From Parietichytrium sp. I65-24A (Eukaryota; Sar; Bigyra; Thraustochytrida; Thraustochytriidae): DNA of 64,000 bases. The stretch lies in the NCBI GenBank assembly GCA_012862575.1, contig BLSF01000037.1, positions 248,001-312,000 of the forward strand, given 5' to 3'. The position numbers and the translations under genes were made by a program. Below, one piece after another: positions 1 to 10,377 of this stretch (position 1 is the stretch's first letter; the number at the start of each line of letters is the position of its first letter). Under the pieces are notes generated by a model. The model saw only the letters and a list, made by a program, of their open reading frames with translations. It was not told the DNA's origin and ran no database searches.

Positions 1-317
1 AGCATTGTAATAGCCAAGAGGGTCAAAATGGAAGGGCGGCGCGAGAACAAGTGGTACTCAGACTCACCGCTCATCACTCGGGACCTCGTGCGAACGAGAA
101 CCTCCGGTTGCCTTCCAGATGGGAAGATGTCTACTTTGACAATCTTGCTGGAATTAGTCCGCACCTTGTAGGTCGGCGAGAGTGGCCCGCGATCTCCCAT
201 GGTGCTCCTGAATTAAAACCCTGGTTCACGAGGTCGTTGACCTGCCTTCTTCTGCCTTGCACTGTTCTGAGAAGCCCGGTCCTCGACGAGTCTTCAAACC
301 ACACCTTTGGTCTGAAT
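1..317. other. Left-edge sequence, no supported gene
   Basis: A frame open from the window edge ends at a stop near position 170, with an ATG at 28. It is only about 57 codons long, resembles nothing I know and could occur by chance. No repeat or RNA gene was recognised. Confidence 0.3.
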
Positions 318-905
318 CTAATTGGGTTGGGTCAATGCAAAGTCTGCTCCAAGCAGTCTGGATGCACTCCCGCGAGTCAAACAGGTCCCGACGCGACAAG
401 TGACGGCAAAACGAGCGGCCGAGACGATGTCACAGGGGGTTTCAGGTCTAGAATGCAAGAGTGTGCAGAACGGAGGCACGACAGTTCCGGCCGTCGACTG
501 CTCCTCTCTCAGGTGATTCGTGACCTGAAACTCCTTCCACTTGAGGGTTGGGCACGGGCCAGGAACGATTCTGATCGAGCTGATGTTTGTAGGTATCAAC
601 GTAGGGAAGAATGAAACCCCTTCCAGCGATTGAGTCAGAGGTTTGTGATACTGAGTACCCTTTGAGAAGTATGATCGATGACTCCAATGGCTTTCGGTGA
701 TGCTTGGGTGGTTTCGTTGGATGTCAAGCAGGTAGATCCGAGTTGCTCTGTGCCAATCAAGTATTGTTGACGGCAAAGCACTCAGCCAAAAGATCTCACG
801 TATATACTCTGCAACAGCTCGAAGTGTTTTGAGAATAGAAAAACTGCTTGCACCGAAAGCAATCACGTCATCGCCGTCCAGAATTTTAAAGTAATCACAG
901 TGCAT
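318..905 (-). CDS. Uncertain hypothetical protein (195 aa)
   Basis: An uninterrupted frame with its first ATG at 905; the open frame extends further upstream without an ATG. I do not recognise the product. The N-terminal half has a plausible globular composition (aromatic and branched residues, a DWHRATRIYLLD stretch). The C-terminal half is rich in Ser, Thr, Pro and Arg and looks less protein-like. A competing open frame runs on the other strand over 51-614. There is no signal peptide, membrane span or known motif. It could be one exon of a gene, a decayed gene or a chance frame. No neighbouring gene supports a role. Confidence 0.25.
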   Translation of the reverse strand: MHCDYFKILDGDDVIAFGASSFSILKTLRAVAEYIREIFWLSALPSTILDWHRATRIYLLDIQRNHPSITESHWSHRSYFSKGTQYHKPLTQSLEGVSFFPTLIPTNISSIRIVPGPCPTLKWKEFQVTNHLREEQSTAGTVVPPFCTLLHSRPETPCDIVSAARFAVTCRVGTCLTRGSASRLLGADFALTQPN

Positions 906-1483
906 GCCCAATAGCGGTATCGGGACAGATGATGCTTTTAAATACTCTGACTTACATGTCTGACGACTCCGCGAAACGAGACGTCCCAAAAATAGCGAAA
1001 CTTATCGAGTGGAAACGCCACTTTGATCGATCTTTTCGAGCAGCGATGCGATGGGTCAATGACTGCAACTAACACAACTTATGCGTCCCACCACTCTTCG
1101 ACTGTTGGGGGGCACTTTTCCCGCGTGCGTCGGAGCCTGGGACTGATAATTTCTAATTCTATCGACACTTTCACCTCCGAGTCGGGACCGGTACTCAGAC
1201 TATGTTCTGGTACTCCGTACTCTGTACCCTGTACTCGCTAATGTCAACGGTGAAGCAGTCGGCGTTGGTGCTCCTAATCTCGTCAATTCCCCTTACCAGC
1301 GTGCTGGAATTTCTTAACGGCATTTCCTCAGAATCAGAATTCATTGTCAAAATGTACAGCCAGCTTGGACATTTAAGGTTGAGTGGCAACCTTATTGGTG
1401 CGATCTTGGCAAACAAGATCGCTCCTGTTCAAATCTCAACCAGCTGTACTCAAGTGATGCTGCAGGACTGTACCCCAATCAAG

Positions 1484-1530
1484 CTCTCTCTCTCTCTCTC
1501 TCTCTCTTCCTTTTCTTTCTTTCTCTCTTT
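1484..1530. repeat. CT microsatellite and pyrimidine tract
   Basis: About 12 CT dinucleotides at 1484-1508 followed by a C/T-only stretch. Confidence 0.9.
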
Positions 1531-1864
1531 CTTCATCGGACTTGCTGCCACACAAACTCTCTCATTAGCCTAAATGAATTCTGTGGAACTGTCCAAACGT
1601 CATACACACCATCCACGCAAATGCTGATTGCTGTCAGGCCCAAGATATCCAATACGATGTTGCGAAAAGCCCTGAGCTCGCAACTTTCACAACAATTTAC
1701 AGCCGTCAAAATGTGCAATCGGTATACAAGAAGAGCAAGAGCTGCGGTGGGTCGCAACATGCCCGGAAAAGTTGTCCCAGCCCATTCAATTTCATGAACA
1801 TGTTACAAGTACATGTCAGTACTCACAGTACTCACTGTCATTCACGCGATCCAAAGCTGCTGCT

Positions 1865-1895
1865 CCAGAATCAGAATTCAGAATTCAGAATTCGG
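1865..1895. repeat. AGAATTC heptamer array, copy 1
   Basis: Tandem units of AGAATTC, one interrupted. The same unit recurs at 6391-6430 and 38686-38742, and singly in many spacers. Confidence 0.85.
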
Positions 1896-2371
1896 AAAAA
1901 GATTCGTCATCGGCGAGCGATCCGCACTGGCATTACGAGTCATCCAATGTAATTCGCAACCGTCCAAGTCTGTGTCTTTCGCCACAATCGAAATGAAAAA
2001 AGAGTAAAAAAACGTTACAACCATACCGTTTACACTATACCCGCGCATATCACTCCTCAGTCCCGGGACTGCTACACCGAATTTCTCTCAATGGGCCAAA
2101 TTACCAGTAAGCCCATGTAAGCCCAATTACATCCAATTAGCCAAAGCGCAACGTTTGTAAAGCGTACCACACGTTCCACAAATCGCGGCCAAATACAGCT
2201 CGTATTGACTGAATACGATTCGTAGTTCAAAGTACGTCGCCATTTTTTTTCGAAACGGTGGGGTGGGGAAGAGCATGGCAGGGAAATGTGCGATCGATCC
2301 CATGTCTCACATGTCTCACATATCACATATGTTACATATGTCACCTGCACGTGTGTGTATGGATTGTATGG

Positions 2372-3169
2372 ATGAATGTGCATGGCAATCGCGGAAGTTG
2401 GAGGTCGCAGAAAGCTTTGCCACTGTCATCATCTGAGATGTGCGCGACAATGACGAGGGGACACGCGAGAGTCGGTAACGCAGAAGACGGTCTGGAGACC
2501 CAGTTGGCTGGAGAATGTTCGCGCAAAGTGCATATTCCTGATGTCGCCAGACTTGTTGCCGGGGACTTGTATGAGATGTACGTGGTGCCAAAGTATCACG
2601 TGGATGCGAGGCGGGCCCATATTGTGGACGATCAAGAGTCGAGACGGGTCGGCAGACTGTCGTACTACGAAATTAATCTGCCGCATAAAGCGGACCTGCC
2701 TGCTCGACTTGGGTGGGAAAAGCCCCGAGACGCAACGGAACACCAAACGCTTTTGCTGTCACGCAGGGAGATGCGCGACGAGCTTGAACATGGAGGTGCT
2801 GCACAATCATTAGCGCTATCCAGGAATGTCTTTCCAGGAGGACCAACTGGAGTGAGTACAACTTTGCCGCCACCATCATCAACGGCTTGGACTCCAGATT
2901 GTATTTCCGAATCTAGAGCCCAGCAACAAGTCGCCCAGCGACAGAGCATTCTTGGAGGGAGAGAGCAAGTGGCGCCAGTGAGCCCGACCGAAATCTCAGA
3001 CGGAATGGGAGTCTACCTACGGCAAGAGCTGGAGGAGCTGAGGTCAACTTTGTGTCAGGCACAGAACCCGAGCGATTATGCAAGTATCACAAGGCGGATG
3101 CGATATTCTCGAGAAGCAATGCAGTTTCATCGTCGAGTTGGGAGCGCAAGACTAGGATTGCATGGTTAG
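2372..3169 (+). CDS. Hypothetical protein (265 aa)
   Basis: An ATG-initiated open frame of 265 codons in an otherwise empty region, with no competing long frame on the other strand. A run of this length is unlikely by chance at about 50 percent GC, so I report it, but I recognise no family. The middle part (about residues 50-150) is charged and globular-looking, with a DLYEMYVVPKYHVDARRAH stretch. A Pro/Ser-rich linker follows around residues 160-185. The C-terminus is predicted helical (LRQELEELRSTL, then SITRRMRYSREAMQFHRRV). No signal peptide or membrane segment is seen. The open frame continues upstream to about 2258 without an ATG, so an upstream exon is possible. It converges on the antiporter gene ending at 3337. 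Confidence 0.4.
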   Translation: MNVHGNRGSWRSQKALPLSSSEMCATMTRGHARVGNAEDGLETQLAGECSRKVHIPDVARLVAGDLYEMYVVPKYHVDARRAHIVDDQESRRVGRLSYYEINLPHKADLPARLGWEKPRDATEHQTLLLSRREMRDELEHGGAAQSLALSRNVFPGGPTGVSTTLPPPSSTAWTPDCISESRAQQQVAQRQSILGGREQVAPVSPTEISDGMGVYLRQELEELRSTLCQAQNPSDYASITRRMRYSREAMQFHRRVGSARLGLHG

Positions 3170-3336
3170 ATCAGGATGCTTGGATCTGCTTGGCGGACGT
3201 GATGAATAGGTGAGGTATACTAGTACATACTGTGTCAAATAGATTTTCATACTCTTTCCGAGTGGCCAATAGTTTATCAGTCTCTATGTTCAGGTCGCGC
3301 GAACCTTTGGAGCAAAAAGCCGCAAGAGAAACGTGC

Positions 3337-6102
3337 TCAGCTATACCAGTGCCGCCCTTGGTAGTAGTCTATAGTTCGTTCGTCGAGGTTTCGCGACGGG
3401 TACTCGCCAAGTTCTCGCATTGCCTCTGCGGAGGCGTCCACCTCTGTTTCAGAAGTCAGATTCTCCTCCACAGACCTGGAAGAAGGACTCGTTTCTGGAG
3501 AATCTGCTTTGACGGACGGAAGCTCTGAGTCGGCAACCTGTAGATCCTTCACTTTCCCAATATCCTTTCCGAGCTCAATCTCTTGGTCCGCGAGGGCCAG
3601 GATTGTTTCTGGAGGTGCACCATGCTTGTCGGAAGATTTTTCTTCATTCTTGTGGCTTGAATGAGTGGGGCCATTGAAGAAGGGGAACAAGTCCTCGTTC
3701 AACTCAAAGTCACCAGCTTTGTGAAAGGGCTTGGAGGCATGTAGCTCTAAGTCCAAGTCCTCTGCTGCATCTGTAATATTTTCGGCAACGTCAATAATTG
3801 GTCCTATTTCATTCTCCTCAAGGAGGCCGTGGTCTTTAAGCTCGAAGACCTTGTCCAAGAGTTCATAGCGAATCGAAGCAGCAATCTGTTTTGCCTTCAC
3901 TTTGCGCAATACATCGGGGCGCAATTTGCGAACAGCGTTAAGGAAATTTGCTGGAGCCTCGCATGCTTCTAAACTCTCCTTATACAATTTAAGGCGTTGT
4001 GCTCTCAGCGCATCCTTCTCGCTTTGGAAGATGTTGACGGATGCTCGCGAGACCTGATGTGCTCTGAGATAAGCGAATGCAGTTTCTGTGAAGACAGTCA
4101 GAGCGTAAGTGTCCGAGCCTTGGGAACAGCATTGACACGCTATTTTGTACGTCGCACAGCACGACGCCATCTTCCTCGTAGAAGAACGTGCCGATTTATC
4201 CTGCGCGCGAGTCTCTTCGATCGGTCGAGGAAAGGGTAACTCTAACTCTGCAACGTCGCGGCCCTCGGCCCGACCTTCTACCAGAATACCCGCGAGCTCG
4301 GCGTGGCATCGTGATAAGATAGCCACAAGACTGCGCGCGAGAGAGGACTTTAAGATGCGATTCCATTGGTCTATTTCAGAAGCTCTGCGATCCAGCTCTG
4401 TGTCCACGGAATGCATCAAGATGAACCATGATGTTCTACCAATGAGCTTCCTGTCCAACAATTTATTGTACGTCACAGATTGCGCAAGCAAAAAATGGCG
4501 ACGCTTCTCCTGGAGCGTTTTGTGTGCTGGCCCTACAATCTGAAACTCGACATTCTCGCCACTTTGCACCTCATGCTCCCTGTTGCTGACACTCTGGGCT
4601 TGCTTGTTTGAAGCATCCATTTCCCCTCCGACAGGCAGTGCCTGCGGATCGGCGTCGCTGGACAGCGGGCCTTTTGTCGCACTCAGAGCATCGCGGACTT
4701 GAGCAGGATCGCCACCGGCAAACAGAAGGGTTCTGGCCGCAATTTCTTTAAACTGCTGTGCGAGCTCCTGCAGAATGCTCTTGTCCGGCTCGTGCTGCAG
4801 ATTCAGCTTTCGCACCAGAGGCCCCGCTGAAGGAGCATTTACGATCAAGGTTAAAGCTACTATGCCTCCCATGTAAAATGTGGCCAGCGAGCCTACCCTT
4901 TCGCTGACCCCAGGGCTCGAGCGAATAATGATTGAGAGTGTGAGCCCAACAGCTCCTCTGAGCCCTCCCCACCACATCACGATCGCGTCCGAAGCCGTGA
5001 TCCCTTCCCCGGTGCATTTTAACATTGGAAACAAGATTGCCACTGTGATAGCTCGAATCACAATTACGAGGACGTACAGCAAGAAAAGGAACCCCCAGTC
5101 GGTGCCAGTAATTTGCCCCGTGGTAAGGTCATCTGCGATGAAGAGCCCAGATATTGCAAAGAGTAGGGAGTTTGCAATAAACTCGGCCTGGTTCCAAAAG
5201 TGCTCCATGCGTTCTGCAACCGACCCGATAATAGTAGCGCGGCCGAATACGTTCGCCATGAGTCCGAGAGGAACGAGGGCTAGGACGCCGGACATCTCCC
5301 CAGCCATTGCAGCAGCAAAACAGAGATACGGAAAAGCCATCGTCAGCGCAACCAGAGGAGTTGGCTGGCGCTTAAGAACAGGGAAGATTAGCAAAAGTAG
5401 GAGCCCAAAACCAAGTCCTAGAGTAAATGATCCAAGGACCTCTTGAAAGATGAACGCAACAATTCCAGCAGCATCATAAGCCACCCCGGCTTGTAAATTG
5501 AGGAAAAGAGTGACCACAACGATAGCACTCCCGTCGTTGAGCACGCTCTCTCCGCTGATAATAGAGCTGAGACGCTTGGATGCTCCAAGTTCGTGCAAAA
5601 GGGCTATGACTGCGACAGGGTCAGTCGCGCTGAGCATTCCGCCGAACGCGAGAGCTTCATACCACGACCAGCTTACGGGCAACATGTACACAGGGAAAAG
5701 GGCGAGCAAGCACATGCCGATCAGCACTCCTGGAAACGCCAGCAGCAGAGACGGCCCAATGTACTGCAGGAAAACGTGCGCATTCGTTTTGAACAACTCG
5801 CTGAAAATAAGCGGCGGCAAGAACAAGAGCTGCAAGCCTTCCGGCGCGCTCTCCAGTCCCCGAATCAACCCCTGAAGCCTGGATGTCTCTTCTTCCCCGT
5901 GCAAGCCTTTATCGACCACGATCCCGATCACGCCGCCCACCAGGAACAGCACCAGCACCAGCACGCTCTGCGGGAACAGCGTCAGCACCTTCTCCGGCAG
6001 ACCTTCTATGAGACCTGCCACCACCAGCGCCAGCGACACGAACACCACAATCTCCACCACGCCCTCGTCAGCGCTCCAATCATCCTCCCCCTCCTCACTC
6101 AT
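3337..6102 (-). CDS. SOS1/NHX7-type Na+/H+ antiporter
   Basis: A 921-residue CPA1-family cation/proton antiporter, expected at the plasma membrane and exchanging Na+ for H+. Residues 15-430 hold about 12 hydrophobic segments. Family motifs seen are SATDPVAV (158-165) with transport Asp161, ISGESVLNDG (182-191) with the Asn-Asp pair, and WWGGLRGAVGLTLS (377-390). The cytosolic part matches plant SOS1 rather than animal NHE: ILMHSVDTELD, then FAYLRAHQVSR, then VRKLRPDVLRKVKAKQ and LKDHGLLEENEIGPI. SOS1 normally continues into a cyclic-nucleotide-binding domain. Here I see only an acidic Ser/Glu-rich tail of about 150 residues ending in DYYQGRHWYS. The single exon starts at ATG 6102, directly preceded on the coding strand by a purine-only leader (6103-6131). 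The family assignment is strong; the substrate ion is inferred. Confidence 0.93.
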   Translation of the reverse strand: MSEEGEDDWSADEGVVEIVVFVSLALVVAGLIEGLPEKVLTLFPQSVLVLVLFLVGGVIGIVVDKGLHGEEETSRLQGLIRGLESAPEGLQLLFLPPLIFSELFKTNAHVFLQYIGPSLLLAFPGVLIGMCLLALFPVYMLPVSWSWYEALAFGGMLSATDPVAVIALLHELGASKRLSSIISGESVLNDGSAIVVVTLFLNLQAGVAYDAAGIVAFIFQEVLGSFTLGLGFGLLLLLIFPVLKRQPTPLVALTMAFPYLCFAAAMAGEMSGVLALVPLGLMANVFGRATIIGSVAERMEHFWNQAEFIANSLLFAISGLFIADDLTTGQITGTDWGFLFLLYVLVIVIRAITVAILFPMLKCTGEGITASDAIVMWWGGLRGAVGLTLSIIIRSSPGVSERVGSLATFYMGGIVALTLIVNAPSAGPLVRKLNLQHEPDKSILQELAQQFKEIAARTLLFAGGDPAQVRDALSATKGPLSSDADPQALPVGGEMDASNKQAQSVSNREHEVQSGENVEFQIVGPAHKTLQEKRRHFLLAQSVTYNKLLDRKLIGRTSWFILMHSVDTELDRRASEIDQWNRILKSSLARSLVAILSRCHAELAGILVEGRAEGRDVAELELPFPRPIEETRAQDKSARSSTRKMASCCATYKIACQCCSQGSDTYALTVFTETAFAYLRAHQVSRASVNIFQSEKDALRAQRLKLYKESLEACEAPANFLNAVRKLRPDVLRKVKAKQIAASIRYELLDKVFELKDHGLLEENEIGPIIDVAENITDAAEDLDLELHASKPFHKAGDFELNEDLFPFFNGPTHSSHKNEEKSSDKHGAPPETILALADQEIELGKDIGKVKDLQVADSELPSVKADSPETSPSSRSVEENLTSETEVDASAEAMRELGEYPSRNLDERTIDYYQGRHWYS

Positions 6103-6258
6103 CCTTCCTTTCTTCCTTTCTTTCTTCCTTTGGCCTTCGCCTCTTTCGCGGACTGCGCCTCGAGTCTCTGCGAGGATACGAGCACTTCAACTTGGCAAAT
6201 TACCGGTATTCTCTACGAGAGATACACACGGTAGACCGTGGGCGGTATCAGGTGGGAC

Positions 6259-6300
6259 ATCGATGATCGATGATTGATGATCGATGATCGATGATGGATG
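6259..6300. repeat. ATCGATGATTG-type tandem repeat
   Basis: Imperfect repeats of CGATGAT/TGATGAT with several ATCGAT palindromes, lying 157-198 bp upstream of the antiporter ATG. Confidence 0.8.
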
Positions 6301-6390
6301 GACTCGTTGATTGACGATGTTGATGGCAAGGAGACCAACTTGGAGATGGAAAGGATGATGGTGAGAGTGGAAAGGGATGGTGTATTGAAC

Positions 6391-6430
6391 CTCTGAATTC
6401 TGAATTCTGAATTCTGAATTCTGCTGATTC
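6391..6430. repeat. GAATTCT heptamer array, copy 2
   Basis: Four perfect GAATTCT units, about 290-330 bp upstream of the antiporter start codon. Confidence 0.9.
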
Positions 6431-7400
6431 GTTCATCTTCATCGATGGAGCAGACTGGCCGACCGATTATGGATGCACATGTGGACTCGGCGATCGCGGA
6501 ATTTCACGGATCAAGGTGAAAGTCATGTGCTTGCTTGGTTCCAGGCAGGGCAGATTTTGCAAATAATGCTCGGACGCTTGACCCTGGGTGACGATTGAGG
6601 GAGACTCGAGTTGGACGGCAAGATTGTTACAAGTTGGCTCGGATGGTCTCAGGCTGCGATGACGCCACGCCAGAGAAGGCTGATGAGGCTATTGTCAGAC
6701 AGTTCAGGAGGTTTCAGCGATACGGAGGAAAACGACCCTTGTTTCAGAGTGTTTGTGAGTTGCGCAGTTTTGCCATGTAGCGAAAACGAACAGACAGTCT
6801 CTCCGTGGCCGGAGAGAAGGACATACTTGGAAATAGTTCTGGGGAATTAGCTGCGGTTTGATCCTGATCTAGAGCACAAACACCAACACCAACGCCCGGC
6901 CAGCGGGGAGGCGTCTTGCAAACGCTTGCCCACGGAAGCGCCCTCGAGCCACCAGGCAAAAAGGAATGCGATAGGAGGCTGCCCCGCAATGCACATTTCC
7001 GACCTTTTGAACCCAAAGCTCTGAGCGCACGGGAAGAGCACGCGAAAGAAAAGTGGCTGCAGAGATGATGAATTGGTCAAGGTTACCTTCCTCCGGAACA
7101 CATACTGTACACTTGTGCCGAAATAGTTCGGTTCTGGCGAGTGTAATGGTGAGAAAACAACTTTTAATGCTGTGCAGGAATTCTGGCGGGCAAGATACAA
7201 GCCAATTTGTCTCCAAAGAGACATTCACAGGCATGAGCGAGAAAGAAATGTGTTTGTGAAAATATAATAAGCTAAGATTACATTGCAATGTCAAGTGTTG
7301 TGTTTATGTATTCATCAATTCCATTCATCCAGACGTATTCATTCCGCAAAGGGAAGAGTGGAAGAGCGAGAGAGTATCTCTTCACGATGACTGACTGCCT

Positions 7401-7742
7401 TTAAGCGCGACCCATGAGCTTGGCGAACATGTATGAGCAAAAGTTTACCCTTGGCTTCACAGGGGCAGACTCTTGCGGCATCTCGTCCTCGAAGCCCAGG
7501 ACCTTTTGTGCCTTCGTTGGCAAGAATCGAGGCTCGCCAGTAACCTGGAACAACTTGAACGAACGCGCCTCAACCTTCAGTTTTCGGGGTGGCGCGTTGT
7601 TCTCCTTGGACTTGAGCCTGATATCTCCAGTCAATTGTAAAATCTTTGCGCTCGGAACGTTGTTCTCCATCCAGAGCTTGTCCTTGTTCGTCAGAGGCAT
7701 GTACTCCTCTGGCATGGAGATCGCCGAGCTCGGAAGTGCCAT
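7401..7742 (-). CDS. Small orphan protein with internal repeat
   Basis: A 113-residue protein. I chose the first in-frame ATG (7742, context GACGAAATGG); the open frame runs to 7808 only from a non-ATG codon. I do not recognise a family. An internal duplication is visible: ILQLTGDIRLKSK (about residues 34-46) and LFQVTGEPRFLPTK (about 66-79) share the pattern L-Q-[LV]-T-G-[DE]-x-R-[LF]-x-x-K, with basic linkers between. The C-terminus, VNFCSYMFAKLMGRA, is short and hydrophobic/basic. There is no signal peptide or membrane helix. A GTACCGGTAC palindrome lies about 110-120 bp upstream of the start. Coding status rests on composition, start context and the internal repeat. Confidence 0.6.
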   Translation of the reverse strand: MALPSSAISMPEEYMPLTNKDKLWMENNVPSAKILQLTGDIRLKSKENNAPPRKLKVEARSFKLFQVTGEPRFLPTKAQKVLGFEDEMPQESAPVKPRVNFCSYMFAKLMGRA

Positions 7743-7853
7743 TTCGTCTTGCGCGCTTTTATGGGATTGGGAGACCGTGAAGGATGTGGAGGTGCCAAGG
7801 CGCAGCACGCACCGGCAGATGCTCGGTTGATGCTTTGGTGTAACCTTTCGGAT

Positions 7854-7863
7854 GTACCGGTAC
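7854..7863. promoter_or_regulatory. GTACCGGTAC palindrome, copy 1
   Basis: A perfect 10-bp palindrome upstream of the gene starting at 7742. An identical copy lies at 19849-19858. A regulatory role is only a guess. Confidence 0.25.
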
Positions 7864-9743
7864 GATCCGGTTCAAAGCGCACGCGACGGTCACGCGGCAC
7901 TTCACACTTCACAAGCTTGTCTCTGGTCTCGCTCCTATTTGCCTTTTCGCCACCACGCGGCCACGTTGCAACTCGCTTTGGAGCTCTGTAGGCACGAGGA
8001 AAAAGTCCCTGGGTGACTTGTGCACCTCCCGAGCAGCGTGATGAGAACAATTTTCAAGTCCCCGATGGAGAGAACGGTTGAGAGTCACAAGGACGGTCGA
8101 ACAAGTAGTGTTGATTCCCGTATATTCCGACGCAGATAGAGGCGGTGTGACTGATGATGGACCTTTGGGTCTTTGCTATGTCGTCCTCAATAAATGACTG
8201 ACCTCCTTGCTTCAGCGAGATTAGCCTGTCCCTGGCTCAACGAAAAGCCACCGGAGTTTGGAATCGGTTGGTGCTACACGGTCCCTTCAAGCAAGCTGTG
8301 AGCGGAAAGGCTCTGGAAAGGCCAACCGATCGGGAAAAGGGCGAATTTGTCAATGGATGTACGACAAGACAAATGCCGGGGAAAGGGAGGGAGTGGATGC
8401 GAAGATGCTTCGCTTTTGAGACGGTGATGACTTTGTCGAGCAGGATGCTTGGACGCTCCTTCGAAGAGCGCCGCTTTCACGGTCAGCTAGATTCGAGCTC
8501 ATGAAAAGAGGAATTGTCGCAGTCTGAGTTGGGGAAATGAATGCCCCCAAAAATACCTTTGATGATGATGCACATTCTATCGTGCTGCACCACAGCGACA
8601 TGGAAACCGGGACTCATATACTCATTCTCGATGGTTGACTCAGACTCGGATCATTATTGTCCAACGGTCCTGTGTACTATGCCCGGCTACTATGATGCTC
8701 CTGATACTCCCTTCTTCTTCGCACTAACACTGTAAGTCCCTCATTCCTGCGATAACTCAAAGCTGTTCACACTCAACTCTACTGACTCTGAGTAGTAGCA
8801 TAGTACTGAGCGCCAGTGCTTTCAGCAGCGCCAATTGACTTACCTCTGCTCCGCGGTACTGGAGATGCGTTGCAAAAATAGCTTGCCAATGCAGTACGCT
8901 AAAGATGATCCAGTTGACCTAATGCCCAGGTTGCTTGGCCAACGTGCGGTGTTATGAGAGTTTTGATTGTGCTTTTTGATTGTGAATTGTGGTTGAACTT
9001 GACCCTCGGTCGTATGCGCTCTCAGTCGGCACCTATTTGGTGGTGCACGAATGAATGAATGAGAGTGAGTGAGTGAGGAAAAAAACTTGTTCTGTATTTT
9101 ATTCTGAATTCAGAGTTGTGAAACAAGATGTTTAGACTTTAGATGTCACAGCACTCACAGTGCTGCGTGCTGATGAGGTTTGCGCTGCTTGATTAATCGA
9201 GGGTTTAAGTCTCTCTGCTAGGGATGAATAGGCCTGCATCTTGCAGGGAAGAAATAGCTGATTCTGAAATTAACCCCAGGCCCGGAGGCAGCGATGAACG
9301 AACTTTAGAATGAGAGCTCGGGAGGAAATTTGTGAAATTTGGCACTTGGAATTTTTGGAATTTGGAAATTTCATTCTCGCGACCAACGACCAGAGTGCCT
9401 GCTGGCGTCAAGCGTAGCGGTCATTGCTGCGCATTACAGCAAGATGGGCCTTCAATTTCCTCACCTTCGTGGACCAAAGAGCAGAAGAATTGTGCCGACT
9501 GAGCGACGGTGCGTCTCAAGATGAAAGGAATGAGTATGTTTCCAACATTGCCGTCCAGGCCGGGACGTGCCACAGTGATGGGGTTGCTTGACTTGCTTCT
9601 GGAAAGCGAGAGTCTGTGCACCGCGTCCCAAGTCGCCGCCACACAACTGAGTAGCAGCAAGTTGCATGATGACAGGAAGTTACCACAAATCTTCGCAAAC
9701 TCGCTCGCCCAAGGAGTCTGTCTGGCACTTAAAGTTTTTTGAC

Positions 9744-9763
9744 TGATTGATTGATTGATTGAT
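9744..9763. repeat. TGAT microsatellite
   Basis: About five TGAT tetranucleotides followed by a run of T. Confidence 0.85.
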
Positions 9764-9881
9764 TTTTTTCAATCTTGTGCCCTGAAACTCCACCGCACTA
9801 GGACTACTCAACTCTAGACTAATCGCATAAATGAAAAATTCTCATCCCTGTCATGTGTTTCCTCCTCCATTCTCCTACCAA

Positions 9882-9914
9882 TAGCATCCAACAGCATCCA
9901 ACAGCATCCAACAA
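9882..9914. repeat. AGCATCCAAC decamer repeat
   Basis: Three tandem copies of a 10-bp unit. Confidence 0.85.
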
Positions 9915-10377
9915 CAGAGCCTCTCCATAGTTTTTACCTGGTACCATTTGCATCACATAAAGGATAACGTCTAAGAGTATGGCATGTTCATACAAAATTG
10001 GTTAGTGGTGAGAAGATAGTGGTTTAGCTTAGGAAACATGGAAACAATGTATGATTGAGTATGACGAGTATGACGATGTGACACGAGAACCGGCAGCAAG
10101 TGCTCAGAGTGGGTTCCGATGCTCAAACGAGTTATGATAGTCGGAACTTTTGGAATTAATCGAGAGGCGCGAAGGCATAGAAAGTTATGATTGGTCCATT
10201 GAATGGGCAACAAGTACAAGTGGAAAACGAAACTCTTCAAAAAAATTATTTGAGGATCTTACACGATTGGCAACGAAGGTTTGGCTCCGCACATTTTGAT
10301 AGAAACTACACAACAAAGAACAGCAACAACTCCGCGAATGTGATATGGTCATAACGGAAGAGGACACACCAGAGACG

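Larger units (their letters stand above)
906..2371. other. Intergenic, repeat-containing
   Basis: No supported gene. It holds a CT tract (1484-1508) running into a pyrimidine stretch to about 1530, AGTACTCA-type words around 1817-1840, and three units of the 7-bp AGAATTC repeat at 1865-1895. Confidence 0.5.
6103..7400. other. Intergenic, upstream of antiporter
   Basis: Contains the purine/pyrimidine leader tract (6103-6131), a GATCGAT/GATGATT repeat block (6259-6300) and a four-unit GAATTCT heptamer array (6391-6430). No coding region is supported; frames here are short and mutually overlapping. Confidence 0.5.
7743..10377. other. Intergenic, 2.6 kb
   Basis: No supported gene. Notable sequence includes the GTACCGGTAC palindrome (7854-7863), a GAATTC element near 9102-9116, a TGAT microsatellite (9744-9763) followed by a T run, and a 10-bp AGCATCCAAC repeat (9882-9914). 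Open frames are all under 90 codons. Confidence 0.5.

Noticed and set aside
1-170. Possible 3' end of a gene entering from the left edge
   Set aside because: Only about 57 codons open; not statistically or biologically convincing.
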